Shown piece by piece: positions 1 to 9,654 of a DNA stretch of 64,000 bases; position 1 is the stretch's first letter; every line of letters starts with the position of its first letter. The DNA lies in NCBI GenBank assembly GCA_943371965.1, contig CALRWV020000005.1, positions 1-64,000 of the forward strand, in the 5' to 3' direction. This DNA is from CALRWV02 sp943371965. GTDB lineage: Bacteria; Bacteroidota; JABWAT01. The position numbers and the translations under genes were made by a program. The notes under the pieces are model-generated. The model was not told the origin of the DNA. It did not search any database and worked only from the letters and a program-made list of their open reading frames with translations.

Positions 1-78
1 CCAGGTTGATAGGCTCTACGTGCAAGATCAGCAATGATTTCAGCGGAGGAGTACTAATAAGTCGTCAGGCTTGAATTT
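1..78 (+). rRNA. rrl: 23S ribosomal RNA, 3' end (partial)
   Basis: The first bases match the conserved 3' end of bacterial 23S rRNA: GTTGATAGGC, then GTACTAAT and AGGCTTGA, in the order seen in E. coli. The gene runs in from before the window. The 3' boundary is placed by analogy and may be off by a few bases. A 5S gene follows, as in a normal 16S-23S-5S operon. Confidence 0.9.
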
Positions 79-203
79 TATTTTTTTTCACCTTGTTATT
101 TAGGTTTTGTTCTACCCCAACAGAGTATTTTAATGGGTTTGGAAATGTGTTTATCTGTCAGAATATCCAGTCTTTTTTTTCTTTTTATAATTTAAAAATT
201 ATA

Positions 204-315
<112 letters not shown>

Positions 316-332
316 TTTTTTTCTTTAACCAC

Positions 333-369
333 AAACACAAAACGCCCGTCAAACGGGCGTTTTGTGTTT
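333..369 (+). terminator. rRNA operon terminator hairpin
   Basis: A perfect 16-bp stem (333-348 with 354-369) with a 5-nt loop closes the rRNA operon. The core is CGCCCG/CGGGCG, flanked by an A run on the 5' side and a T run on the 3' side, so it could work in both directions. Confidence 0.85.
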
Positions 370-502
370 TATACATGCCCCATCAATGAATTATTTTAAT
401 TTCGTTTCTGGATCCTGACTGTTAATATCACTAATCCTTACAAATCTTACCGATTTTCTCCCAATTAGTAGCAATCATATCCCTATTATTTATTTTTGGT
501 AT

Positions 503-1759
503 ATGAACACAGAATTCCAATTTCAAACAGATGTATTAATAGTTGGTTCAGGTCCAGCCGGTACCAGTACTTCCCTGTTTCTTTCAAAACATAAAATACA
601 ACATGTTATCGTGGACAAATTCGATTTTCCAAGAGATAAGACATGCGGTGATGCGTTGAGCGGGAAAGTCATGTCAGTTTTGAAGAAAATTGATCCCGCC
701 ATAGAAGCAGAACTTAAACTGGATTCCGAACATTTTATTGATTGCTGGGGAGTAAAATTTGTAGCTCCAAACGGTAAATTTATCGATGTCCCGTTCAGAC
801 AAAAAAGAGATCCTGAGATGAATCCGCCCGGATTTATTTCAAAAAGAATGGACTTTGATTATTTTCTTTTCAAAAAACTCGACAGGCAATTTGCTGATGT
901 AAGAACCGGTGTTGAAATAAAAACTTTGACCGAAGTTTCAGACGGAATTGAAGTTGTTTTTTCAGAGTCTGGAGTTGAGAAAAAAGGTAAGGCAAAGATT
1001 GTTGTAGGTGCAGATGGGGCGCACTCGGTTGTTGCAAAACAATTGGGAAAATTGAAATATGATGACAATTATTATTCAGCAGGAATCAGATGCTACTATG
1101 AAAATGTAACAGATCTTCATCCGGAGAATTTCATTGAACTTCAATTCCTGAAGAATCTGAATCCGGGATATCTGTGGATATTTCCATTGCCAAATAATCA
1201 GGTAAATGTCGGATTGGGAATTCCCAAGCTGTTTTTGAATGAAAAGAACAGACAATTGAAAAATGTGATGTTTGACCTGATCAAGAATGATCCTGTTTTG
1301 AGCAAACGATTTAAAAATGCAAAATTGGTGAGTGAAGTTAAAGGTTGGGGACTTCCGCTTGGAAATGTGAATAGGAAAATTTCCGGAAATCGTTTTATAC
1401 TTACTGGAGATTCTGGACAGCTGATTGATCCGTTTACAGGTGAAGGAATTGGAAATGCGATGATGAGCGGAATGGTTGCTGCAGACACCATCAAAAAAGC
1501 ATTTGATCTAAACGATTTTTCAGAAAAAATGATGCTTGAATATGATCAGCACGTATATAAAATGATTGGTGATGAGCTTAAGTTAAGTGACAGAATTCAA
1601 AAGCTGGCCGGAAAACAATGGCTTTTCAATTTTGTGGTTAATCGCGCCAATACAAGCCCAACATTCAGAGAGTTGCTTACCTATATGTTCGAAAATATAG
1701 ATTTGAGAGCGAAATTTAACTCTCCTATGTTTTATTTAAAACTTCTTTTCAACAGGTAA
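503..1759 (+). CDS. Geranylgeranyl reductase-like FAD-dependent oxidoreductase
   Basis: A 418-residue flavoprotein of the geranylgeranyl reductase/p-hydroxybenzoate hydroxylase fold. The N-terminal FAD-binding motif GSGPAG is at residues 15-20. The family CGDALS motif follows at about residue 50, and the second FAD motif (GDSGQLIDPFTGEG) near 310. Members reduce isoprenoid chains or oxidise aromatic rings; the substrate here cannot be read from sequence. No clear ribosome site precedes the ATG. The gene stands alone: the next gene is convergent and its stop abuts this one. Confidence 0.85.
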   Translation: MNTEFQFQTDVLIVGSGPAGTSTSLFLSKHKIQHVIVDKFDFPRDKTCGDALSGKVMSVLKKIDPAIEAELKLDSEHFIDCWGVKFVAPNGKFIDVPFRQKRDPEMNPPGFISKRMDFDYFLFKKLDRQFADVRTGVEIKTLTEVSDGIEVVFSESGVEKKGKAKIVVGADGAHSVVAKQLGKLKYDDNYYSAGIRCYYENVTDLHPENFIELQFLKNLNPGYLWIFPLPNNQVNVGLGIPKLFLNEKNRQLKNVMFDLIKNDPVLSKRFKNAKLVSEVKGWGLPLGNVNRKISGNRFILTGDSGQLIDPFTGEGIGNAMMSGMVAADTIKKAFDLNDFSEKMMLEYDQHVYKMIGDELKLSDRIQKLAGKQWLFNFVVNRANTSPTFRELLTYMFENIDLRAKFNSPMFYLKLLFNR

Positions 1760-1990
1760 TTATTTTGTCTGTTCAATTTCGAAAAGCATTGGTTCTGTTG
1801 ATCTCATCCAGAAAGTTAAATCTTTTCCCACATAAAAATTATGTTTTTCACACTGTTTTTTGGTGGTGTGAAACATGTACTCATTTCCATTTGAAAGAAT
1901 GGTCAATTCAACCTGACGAAATTTCTTGTAAACAATTTCTTTAATTGTTCCTTGCATTTTTATTGTAGCCAACGTTCCGACAAAAGCCAT
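1760..1990 (-). CDS. Small hypothetical protein, probably cytosolic beta-rich
   Basis: A 76-residue protein with alternating hydrophobic and charged residues, which suggests a small beta barrel; I do not recognise a family. It has no signal peptide or membrane segment. The gene is supported by a good ribosome site (AAGGGA) 8 nt upstream of its ATG on the minus strand. Its 3' end abuts the convergent reductase gene. Confidence 0.65.
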   Translation of the reverse strand: MAFVGTLATIKMQGTIKEIVYKKFRQVELTILSNGNEYMFHTTKKQCEKHNFYVGKDLTFWMRSTEPMLFEIEQTK

Positions 1991-2034
1991 TGATCATCCC
2001 TTTCAATATTATGCAAATTTAGAAAATAAGGGAT

Positions 2035-2919
2035 TCAAATGTTAGTTTTTTCAAAAGTTTCCTTGTGAACAAACACATTTTGCCTGTTAATTTTTAATTT
2101 GAAAATTTTTCCTGATTGTTCGAGCTCAGAAATGGAGTGGTTTATTTCTTCCTTGGAAAATAATTTCTTTAATCCGCGCTGAAGTTCTACTGGATTCATG
2201 TAAAGAGCAGAGAAAATCATGGATTCGATCAAAGAATTCAAATCAGGGGAACTTGATGGTTTGATTGTTAAATCCGGAGCAAAATTCGTCAGCAGATCAT
2301 AAATATTTCCCTCAATCTGGTCAAAGTTAATTTTATATAACCTGAAGTAAGAAATCATTTGATACAAATAAGAATCAATTCTGGAAAAAAGATAGGAGTC
2401 AGTCCTGAAAAAATCACGTATTTCTCTTTTTGATTGTGGACCTTTTTCAGCAATAAAATTCAGAACTTTCAAAGCATGTTCATCAGGAAAGAAATCCTTT
2501 GCCTTTAGGTGATAGAGCAAATAAAAATATTTTTTTTCAATCAGCACATTTGCAGATTGAAGCAAAGGGTATTCAAATATTTTTCCTGTATGGATATATT
2601 TTTCAGCAAACTCGAGAAATACCGACTCAAACTGTTTTGAAATTTTGGGATATTCAGAAATAAAGACTATCTCACCTTTTAGAGCAGAAGCCAAATCAGG
2701 CAAAATTGAATCATCAGATGGAAGCATAACAGAAAAAGGGTGTTTCTGCATAAAAAAGAATACATCATCAGCAGTTCTTATATTCTGGCTGTTATCCAAA
2801 TTTAACCAACTGAAACGTTTTATCTCTTCGGGTTTCGCGTCTTTTCCTTGAAAGCCTTTTTTTAAAATCGTATTTTTCAATTGTGTTTTTAAAATATTTC
2901 CGGCAACATCAAGCGCCAT
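2035..2919 (-). CDS. Hypothetical protein with winged-helix-like segments
   Basis: About 294 residues. I chose the ATG at 2919 over the longer frame starting at 2946 because GAGGAA sits a few bases before it, and because the longer form would abut the divergent gene's start codon. The segment AEKGPQSKREIRDFF and a C-terminal block (ELQRGLKKLFSKEEINHSI) look like two winged-helix units, so nucleic-acid binding is possible. There is no signal peptide. Function unknown. It is divergent from the TPR gene, with only 27 nt between the starts. Confidence 0.6.
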   Translation of the reverse strand: MALDVAGNILKTQLKNTILKKGFQGKDAKPEEIKRFSWLNLDNSQNIRTADDVFFFMQKHPFSVMLPSDDSILPDLASALKGEIVFISEYPKISKQFESVFLEFAEKYIHTGKIFEYPLLQSANVLIEKKYFYLLYHLKAKDFFPDEHALKVLNFIAEKGPQSKREIRDFFRTDSYLFSRIDSYLYQMISYFRLYKINFDQIEGNIYDLLTNFAPDLTIKPSSSPDLNSLIESMIFSALYMNPVELQRGLKKLFSKEEINHSISELEQSGKIFKLKINRQNVFVHKETFEKTNI

Positions 2920-2946
2920 AGTTTCCTCACTGTTTTTAGGAACCAA

Positions 2947-5900
2947 ATGTTATTAAGATTTAATTCCCTTGTCGCGTTACTTTTCATTCTCTCCGTTTCT
3001 TCTGTAGCCCAGGATGCTGACCCGGAAGAAGGTTTCAATAAAGGAAGAATTTTATACCAGTCAAAAGAATATTCTTTAGCCATACAACAATTAAAAGAAG
3101 CGATAAGTGCCAATCCTATATCTAAAAACGTAGCAGACGCACGTTTTATGATTGCTGACAGTTATTTTCAAACCGGAAATCTTGCTGACGCGAAGAATGA
3201 ACTTGAACGTGTTATCCAGGAATTTTCTGATTTTGAAGAAGCTCCGACTGCCTGGTATCAACTTGCTGAAGTTTACAACAGGCAAAACAATAAAACGACA
3301 TCTGCAGAATTGCTTCTCCAAATTGCATCCCGTTACCCGCTGAGTGAATTGGTTCCGCAATCCTTAATGAAAAGTGCATTGCTGTATTTGGAAATCAACA
3401 AGGAAAAAGATGCTATTTCGGTTTTTCAGCAACTGATCCGTGACTATCCAAATTCAGATCAGGTGGTTTTGGCACAATTGAATTTAGGAAAACTTCTTGT
3501 CAAAAATAATGATGATGAACGGGCTCAGTCTGCCTATCAAAGTGTAATCAATAATCCAAAATCATCTGACCTCCAAAAAATAAGTGCAAAAATCGGGACT
3601 GCAAAAACATTCATCAGGCTGAATGATGCCCAACGGGCACTTGATCTGATCAATTCAGTTTCCATACCGGATGATTCAGATTTGAAACCTGAATATTTAT
3701 CATTAAAAGGAAAAGCATTAATCATTTCGAACAATTGGCAGGATGGAAGCAAATTTCTTGATCAGGCTTATGAACTTTCTGGAATATCAATTGAGCTGAA
3801 ACAGGAAATACTGATTGATCTTGGCAGACTGTATTTTAAAATGAATTCGTACGAACTCAGTAAAGACAAATTTGAAAAACTGGCATCAAATGCCGTAAGT
3901 CAACAAAATAAATTCATTGCCTATTCCGAAGGTGCTGAAGCTTTTCTGATGACAGGAAATCCGGAACGTGCATTTGAATGGAGTCAAAAAGCTGTAACAG
4001 AATATTCATCGTTTGTAACGCCAAATTCACTTGTTTCTGCAGCAGAAATTTCAAAGAAAACAGGACGGTTTACTGAAGCTGTAAGAATTTATGAGCAATT
4101 TCTATATCATTTTCCGATGCATTCTGAAAAAGATTTTGTGAGTTATGAACTTGCAGAATTATCATGGAAGCAACTTGGATTGAAATCAACCGCAGTTGAT
4201 TATCTGAAAACAATCGGGTCTTCCTCTTTTTCTTCGTCCATGTCAGACGATGCCATTTATCTGCTTGGAAAAATATATCTCGATATGGGCTACAACAACG
4301 ATGCATTTCAAACCTGGACCGGATTTGAAAACAGATTTCCAGGTTCTGTTTATGCAGATGAAATCATTTCGAAACGGGATTCCATTTCAACTTCAATAGA
4401 AAGCATTTCAACTGTTTCATCACAACTGATTTCGATACTGAGTGATTTGTCGCTTCAGCGTCCAAGAGGAAAAACGGCATTTCAAATCGGCAAATTGATT
4501 TACGATTCAAAATCTCAACCGGATCTTGCAATTAATCAGCTCAATTTTGCATTCAACACAACTGACCTTTCCACTGCAGAACGTGAAGAAACCGTTTACA
4601 TGCTGGCAAGTTTGAATTTCAGCCAGAGAGATTTTACGCAGTCTTTAAAATATATTGATCAGGCACAAAAAATGTTTCCGTCCGGGAAATATTCAAAACA
4701 GATTATTGAACTTGCGCTGAATGTTTCGATTGAAACAGCAAAAGGTGATGTTGCATTGAATCAGCTGATCGATCAGGTCTTATTGCTACCATCAGTGTAT
4801 CCCAAAAATAAGCTGAGACTGAAAATTGAAGACAAAAGATATGAGACTGGCCGTAAGGATTTAGCTTTTTCCAACTTGAAAAATATTCTTGCTGAGTCCA
4901 CAGATTTATCTCTGAATTCTGAAATAAACTTCGGACTTTCAGAATGGTATTCCGAAGCAGGTGATTCGGTCAGCAGTCTGCCATACTGGAAAAAATTGAC
5001 CCAATCTTCAAATCCGGTTTATACAGAAAACGCATTCCGTAATCTGATCAGATACAACAAAAGTAAACAAAATACTTCAGAACTGATTTCATATTTGGAT
5101 GCTTATCTGGCAAGGTACAATTATACCAATTCTGCTCCTCAAATCCGTGAATTGTGGCTGACAGAATCTTTGAAAAACGGACAGGCTTCAAAAGTTGTTC
5201 AGTGGGCAACTGACTTTACCAGAAACGAACCTATTTTCGAAATCAATAAAAAATTGTACGAAACTGCCTTTTTTGCAAAAGGAAAAGCTTACCAGATTCT
5301 TGAACCCCAAAAAGCGCCGGAGGTTTTAAAATCTTACATCAATCAGTTTCCTAACGGTAAATATCTTGCCGATGTATATTTTGCTCTAGGAAATCTGATG
5401 AAAGACAAAGGCGATCTTGAATTGGCAGCCTCCTATTTCAAACAGTCAAATGTTTATTCACTCGGGAAAACCGGGGGTTCACTGGATGTAGCAAATTTGT
5501 ATTATCAAAATGGAAATTTCAAAGAAGCCATCACAGAGTACAACAACTATCTTCAATCCAATCCATCGGCAGACAGATTGTTTATTGAATCCAAACTGAT
5601 TACCAGTTATTACAAACTGCAAAATTCACAACTCGCCGAAAGATTGTTTAAAACTTTCGAAAAGAAAAATCCTCCAATTGATATGATTGCAGAAATTGTT
5701 GTTGAAAAAGCAAACTATCAGGTTGGAATGCAGGATTTTTCCGGAGCGATTAAAACACTGAATTCTGTGATAGAAAATTATTCTGCTTCCATCTGGGTTC
5801 CGAAGGCAATGTTTTTGAAAGCAAAAGCATTTGAACTCGATGCAAAATCAGAACAGGCCGCCCCAATCTTTCAGGAAATGCTGAAACTGTTTCCAACGAG

Positions 5901-6525
5901 CGATCTGCTTCCAGACGTATATCTTTCACTCGGAAATTTGTATGTCAGAAAAGAAAATTATGACGCAGCAATAGCAAGTTACCGTACTGTTGTAGATAAA
6001 TACAAACGTCCGGTTGATCGGTACCAGTCAGCTTTAAACAATCTGGCAATTGCATATGAGAAAATAGGATTTTACGACCTTGCTTTGAAACAGACAAGAA
6101 ATTACATCGAACAGTTTCCTGATGATCCGGAAATTCTGGATAAGAAAATAAAGATTGGTGTCTTGCTTCAAAAAACAAAAGCATATGAACAGGCCATCAC
6201 CTATTTGTATCAATTGATGAATGGAACCTCTGGAAGTACTCAGGCGGAAATTCTTTACAATCTGGGAGATACCTATTTTGCCAAAGGCGACTATGCAAAA
6301 TCGGCTGAAATATTTTTATCTGTTGAACAGGTTGTTGGGGCTAACAAAGTTTTAGACTGGCCAACAAGTTCATTGTATATGGCTGGACAGAGTTATGAAA
6401 AACTGAATGATTCTGCAAATGCACTTTTACTGTATGAACGGATTGCAAAAAAAAACGGTGTTGATCCGGTTTTCAAAAAAGCAGCTCAGAAAGAAATATT
6501 ACGATTGAAGAAATCTACCAACTAA
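2947..6525 (+). CDS. Large secreted tetratricopeptide-repeat protein
   Basis: A 1192-residue protein with a signal peptide (about 1-22, ending SSVAQ) followed by TPR-type helical repeats over nearly the whole length. Recurrent signatures include YPNSDQVVLAQLNLGKLL, FPNGKYLADVYFALGNL and FPTSDLLPDVYLSLGNLY. Such YbgF/BamD-like repeats act as protein-binding scaffolds in the periplasm or at the outer membrane. No enzymatic domain is visible. TAGGAAC lies just before the ATG. The next gene starts 6 nt after its stop, so the two are probably co-transcribed. Confidence 0.8.
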   Translation: MLLRFNSLVALLFILSVSSVAQDADPEEGFNKGRILYQSKEYSLAIQQLKEAISANPISKNVADARFMIADSYFQTGNLADAKNELERVIQEFSDFEEAPTAWYQLAEVYNRQNNKTTSAELLLQIASRYPLSELVPQSLMKSALLYLEINKEKDAISVFQQLIRDYPNSDQVVLAQLNLGKLLVKNNDDERAQSAYQSVINNPKSSDLQKISAKIGTAKTFIRLNDAQRALDLINSVSIPDDSDLKPEYLSLKGKALIISNNWQDGSKFLDQAYELSGISIELKQEILIDLGRLYFKMNSYELSKDKFEKLASNAVSQQNKFIAYSEGAEAFLMTGNPERAFEWSQKAVTEYSSFVTPNSLVSAAEISKKTGRFTEAVRIYEQFLYHFPMHSEKDFVSYELAELSWKQLGLKSTAVDYLKTIGSSSFSSSMSDDAIYLLGKIYLDMGYNNDAFQTWTGFENRFPGSVYADEIISKRDSISTSIESISTVSSQLISILSDLSLQRPRGKTAFQIGKLIYDSKSQPDLAINQLNFAFNTTDLSTAEREETVYMLASLNFSQRDFTQSLKYIDQAQKMFPSGKYSKQIIELALNVSIETAKGDVALNQLIDQVLLLPSVYPKNKLRLKIEDKRYETGRKDLAFSNLKNILAESTDLSLNSEINFGLSEWYSEAGDSVSSLPYWKKLTQSSNPVYTENAFRNLIRYNKSKQNTSELISYLDAYLARYNYTNSAPQIRELWLTESLKNGQASKVVQWATDFTRNEPIFEINKKLYETAFFAKGKAYQILEPQKAPEVLKSYINQFPNGKYLADVYFALGNLMKDKGDLELAASYFKQSNVYSLGKTGGSLDVANLYYQNGNFKEAITEYNNYLQSNPSADRLFIESKLITSYYKLQNSQLAERLFKTFEKKNPPIDMIAEIVVEKANYQVGMQDFSGAIKTLNSVIENYSASIWVPKAMFLKAKAFELDAKSEQAAPIFQEMLKLFPTSDLLPDVYLSLGNLYVRKENYDAAIASYRTVVDKYKRPVDRYQSALNNLAIAYEKIGFYDLALKQTRNYIEQFPDDPEILDKKIKIGVLLQKTKAYEQAITYLYQLMNGTSGSTQAEILYNLGDTYFAKGDYAKSAEIFLSVEQVVGANKVLDWPTSSLYMAGQSYEKLNDSANALLLYERIAKKNGVDPVFKKAAQKEILRLKKSTN

Positions 6526-6531
6526 GGAAAT

Positions 6532-8022
6532 ATGATTAATTTAAGTTTGCTTGAAACTTTACTTCCCAATTACATTCTTGCACCGGTTGTAGCGGAAGAA
6601 TACCGTGATGAACTGATGAAACGTGAATGGTGGAAACTGCAAAACCTGACAGAACTTCCTTTGACTCAAAACCAGCTTGAGCGGATAATTTATCTGATTT
6701 TGGATAAAGTCCCTCTGAATGAATTCGGAAACCTGATTTCATTTTCAGGACTTGTGAAAAATGAAGATGGACCCAAACTGCTGTCTGAAATCAGGAAAGG
6801 ATTTGCATCTTATATTACCGTTCCAAATGATGAAGTCCTCAATCTGCTGACGATCAGTAAAAGAATTGAACTGGCTGCTATTCTTGCTCCTGATCTTGTT
6901 ATCAAATCTTTTTTATTTCACGAGAGAAATGAACTGGATCATAAAACATTTATTTCAATCCTGAAATACATTCCTGATGAATATTCCTTGCAAACCATTC
7001 TGATGCATTATGCAGAATCGAAAAAATCAGATTACTATGACAGGGAAAAAACTCTGAAAAACGTTTCAATCATTGTTTCAAATTTCTGGAAGGGGAAGCC
7101 TGTTGAAAGTGTTCAGTCTCAGTTGCTCGATTTTTTTGAAAGGTCAAAGACCTCGCTTATAACCGCGTCACTTGGAGAGTCCTTTTTCAGACTGGTTGGC
7201 GACAATCAGCTTTTAACAAACTGGAATTATGTAAAAAATTCAATTTCCAAAACGGAACTGACAAAAGCTGAATCTTTCTCAGTATTCAAAGCTCAAAGAG
7301 AAAGTGTTGACACAGATGTTGAACCTTCAACTTTTCAGGAATCAGCTAAAATAATTCCAATACATTCTGTTGAAGAAATTCAGGTCAATCTCCATCAGAT
7401 TTCAGATTCACTTGACAATCAGCCTGAAAAACCTACTAAACAGGAAATTCCAATTTTTAATTTAAATACAGAGACAAAAAAAATATCAGTTGAGAAACTG
7501 GAACCTGTAAAATCTGAAAGCATAAATGAACCTGAAGTTGCAAATTCCAATTCAGATGATGACAATGTTCCTCTTTTTGTAAAGTTGCAACGGGCAGCCC
7601 AACAAAGGGAAGAAGAGGAATTGAGAAATCAGAAATCGGAATCTGAAAAAGCTACTCAGGTTGATATTTTTGATTCAGTTTCTTCTCCTGTTTCAGAACC
7701 TGAAGAAATGAAACAGGAAGAAATCAAACCTGACGCCGAAGTTACTTTTGATCCAACAGTAAAAAAACAGGAACCGAAACATAACTTTCCGCCTCTGGAA
7801 CAATTAATAACCCAAAGTCAGGCAAAAGTATTTGTTAGATATTTGTTCAGAAAAGATGAAAGAAGATTTATTACTGTTATTTCTGATCTGAATGAGATTT
7901 CGACATGGGAAGAAGCAAAAAATTATATCGGGCTTGTATTTAAAGAATACAGAGTTGATTTGTACAGTACAGAAGCAATTCAATTTACAGATGTTATTTA
8001 CGGACGTTACCATCATCTTTGA
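6532..8022 (+). CDS. Hypothetical protein with acidic linker and conserved C-terminal domain
   Basis: 496 residues, cytosolic by composition. A helical N-terminal region (1-245) is followed by a low-complexity Glu/Lys/Ser/Pro-rich linker (about 250-420). A compact C-terminal domain of about 75 residues contains FVRYLFRKDERRFITVISDL. I do not recognise the family. AAGGAAAT precedes the ATG. It lies between the TPR gene and the carboxylase gene with almost no gaps, so an operon of three is likely, though no shared function is evident. Confidence 0.6.
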   Translation: MINLSLLETLLPNYILAPVVAEEYRDELMKREWWKLQNLTELPLTQNQLERIIYLILDKVPLNEFGNLISFSGLVKNEDGPKLLSEIRKGFASYITVPNDEVLNLLTISKRIELAAILAPDLVIKSFLFHERNELDHKTFISILKYIPDEYSLQTILMHYAESKKSDYYDREKTLKNVSIIVSNFWKGKPVESVQSQLLDFFERSKTSLITASLGESFFRLVGDNQLLTNWNYVKNSISKTELTKAESFSVFKAQRESVDTDVEPSTFQESAKIIPIHSVEEIQVNLHQISDSLDNQPEKPTKQEIPIFNLNTETKKISVEKLEPVKSESINEPEVANSNSDDDNVPLFVKLQRAAQQREEEELRNQKSESEKATQVDIFDSVSSPVSEPEEMKQEEIKPDAEVTFDPTVKKQEPKHNFPPLEQLITQSQAKVFVRYLFRKDERRFITVISDLNEISTWEEAKNYIGLVFKEYRVDLYSTEAIQFTDVIYGRYHHL

Positions 8023-8030
8023 GAAAAACC

Positions 8031-9578
8031 ATGAATAAGACGAAAATCCAAAAATTGCAGGAAATGAAACTGAAAGCCATTCAGGGTGGCGGTGATGCAA
8101 AAATCAAACAGCAGCATGATAAAGGAAAACTGACTGCAAGGGAGCGAATTGATCTTTTGCTTGATGAAGGAAGTTTTGAAGAAATTGGAATGTTTGTTCA
8201 GCACCGGTCTCACAACTTCGGACTCGAAAAACAAAAATATCTCGGCGATGGTGTTGTTACCGGATACGGAACTGTGAATGGAAGATTGGTTTATGTTTTC
8301 AGTCAGGATTTTACAGTTTTTGGAGGATCACTTTCAGAAGCTCATGCTGAAAAAATTTGCCGGATCATGGATCTTGCGATGAAAAACGGGGCTCCTGTAA
8401 TCGGATTGAATGATTCGGGTGGCGCAAGAATTCAGGAAGGTGTTGTTTCTCTTGGCGGTTATGCAGATATCTTTCTAAAAAACACATTGGCATCTGGAGT
8501 TGTTCCCCAGCTTTCTGCAATTCTTGGACCATGTGCCGGAGGCGCAGTTTATTCTCCTGCAATTACAGATTTTGTCTTTATGGTTGAGCATACCAGCTTC
8601 ATGTTTGTTACAGGTCCGAATGTTGTGAAAACTGTTACGCATGAAGAAGTAACTTCCGAAGAGTTGGGTGGAGCAGAAACCCATGCCCAAAAATCAGGTG
8701 TGTGTCATTTTACTTCACCTTCGGAAATTGAAACAATTGAACAGGTAAAACGACTTTTAAGTTTCGTGCCAAACAACTGTGAAGATATGCCGCCTTATGT
8801 TCCCAACGATGACCCTCTTGATCGTGAAATTGAATCATTGAATGATTTTATTCCTGACAATCCAAACAAGCCTTATGATATGCTTGAAGTTATTTCTGCA
8901 ATTGTTGATAACGGAGATTTTTTTGAAGTTCACAAAAAATTCGCACCCAATATTATTTGCGGATTTGCAAGATTGGGTGGAAAGTCAGTAGGAATTGTGG
9001 CGAATCAACCTTACGTTCTTGCTGGGGTTTTAGATATTGATTCATCGGTGAAAGGTGCTAGATTTATCCGTTTCTGTGACTGCTTCAATATTCCGCTAGT
9101 TGTATTTGAAGATGTTCCCGGTTTTCTGCCCGGAACAGATCAGGAATGGCACGGAATTATCCGACATGGTGCAAAATTATTGTATGCGTTCTGTGAAGCA
9201 ACTGTTCCGAAAGTTACAGTCATTACCAGAAAAGCGTATGGTGGTGCTTATGATGTTATGAATTCAAAACATATCCGCGGTGATATGAATTTTGCTTGGC
9301 CGTCTTCAGAGATTGCGGTAATGGGACCAAAAGGTGCGGTTGAAATTATTTTCAAAAAAGAAATTGATCAGGCTGAAAATCAAGAACAGGCTCTTGAACA
9401 GAAAGCGGAAGAATACCGCGAAAAATTTGCGAATCCGTACACAGCAGCAGAACGTGGGTATGTTGATGATGTCATCGAACCGAAATACACCAGAATAAAA
9501 CTGATCAGGGCACTTGAAATGCTGAAAAATAAAGTTGATACTAATCCGCGAAAAAAACACGGAAACATTCCACTATAA
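8031..9578 (+). CDS. Acyl-CoA carboxylase, carboxyltransferase (beta) subunit
   Basis: A 515-residue carboxyltransferase of the PccB/MmdA family, which moves CO2 from carboxybiotin to propionyl-, acetyl- or methylmalonyl-CoA. The two crotonase-fold halves are visible: NDSGGARIQEGVVSLGGY and GPCAGGAVYSPA in the first, VPGFLPGTDQEWHGIIRHG and RKAYGGAYDVM in the second. I use the ATG at 8031; a TTG at 8019 would overlap the upstream stop. No biotin carboxylase or carrier gene is in this window, so whether it forms a carboxylase or a decarboxylase is undecided. Confidence 0.9.
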   Translation: MNKTKIQKLQEMKLKAIQGGGDAKIKQQHDKGKLTARERIDLLLDEGSFEEIGMFVQHRSHNFGLEKQKYLGDGVVTGYGTVNGRLVYVFSQDFTVFGGSLSEAHAEKICRIMDLAMKNGAPVIGLNDSGGARIQEGVVSLGGYADIFLKNTLASGVVPQLSAILGPCAGGAVYSPAITDFVFMVEHTSFMFVTGPNVVKTVTHEEVTSEELGGAETHAQKSGVCHFTSPSEIETIEQVKRLLSFVPNNCEDMPPYVPNDDPLDREIESLNDFIPDNPNKPYDMLEVISAIVDNGDFFEVHKKFAPNIICGFARLGGKSVGIVANQPYVLAGVLDIDSSVKGARFIRFCDCFNIPLVVFEDVPGFLPGTDQEWHGIIRHGAKLLYAFCEATVPKVTVITRKAYGGAYDVMNSKHIRGDMNFAWPSSEIAVMGPKGAVEIIFKKEIDQAENQEQALEQKAEEYREKFANPYTAAERGYVDDVIEPKYTRIKLIRALEMLKNKVDTNPRKKHGNIPL

Positions 9579-9654
9579 AAATACGTCTCAACAGTTACCT
9601 AAATCAGTTACAAAAGAATTTAACATTTTACAGAGAAATTAAATCAGGAACCGA

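Noticed and set aside
491..498. TATTTTTG before the reductase gene as a promoter
   Set aside because: It lies only 4 nt before the ATG and has no TTTG at the right distance upstream. It would require a leaderless transcript; chance is more likely in AT-rich DNA.
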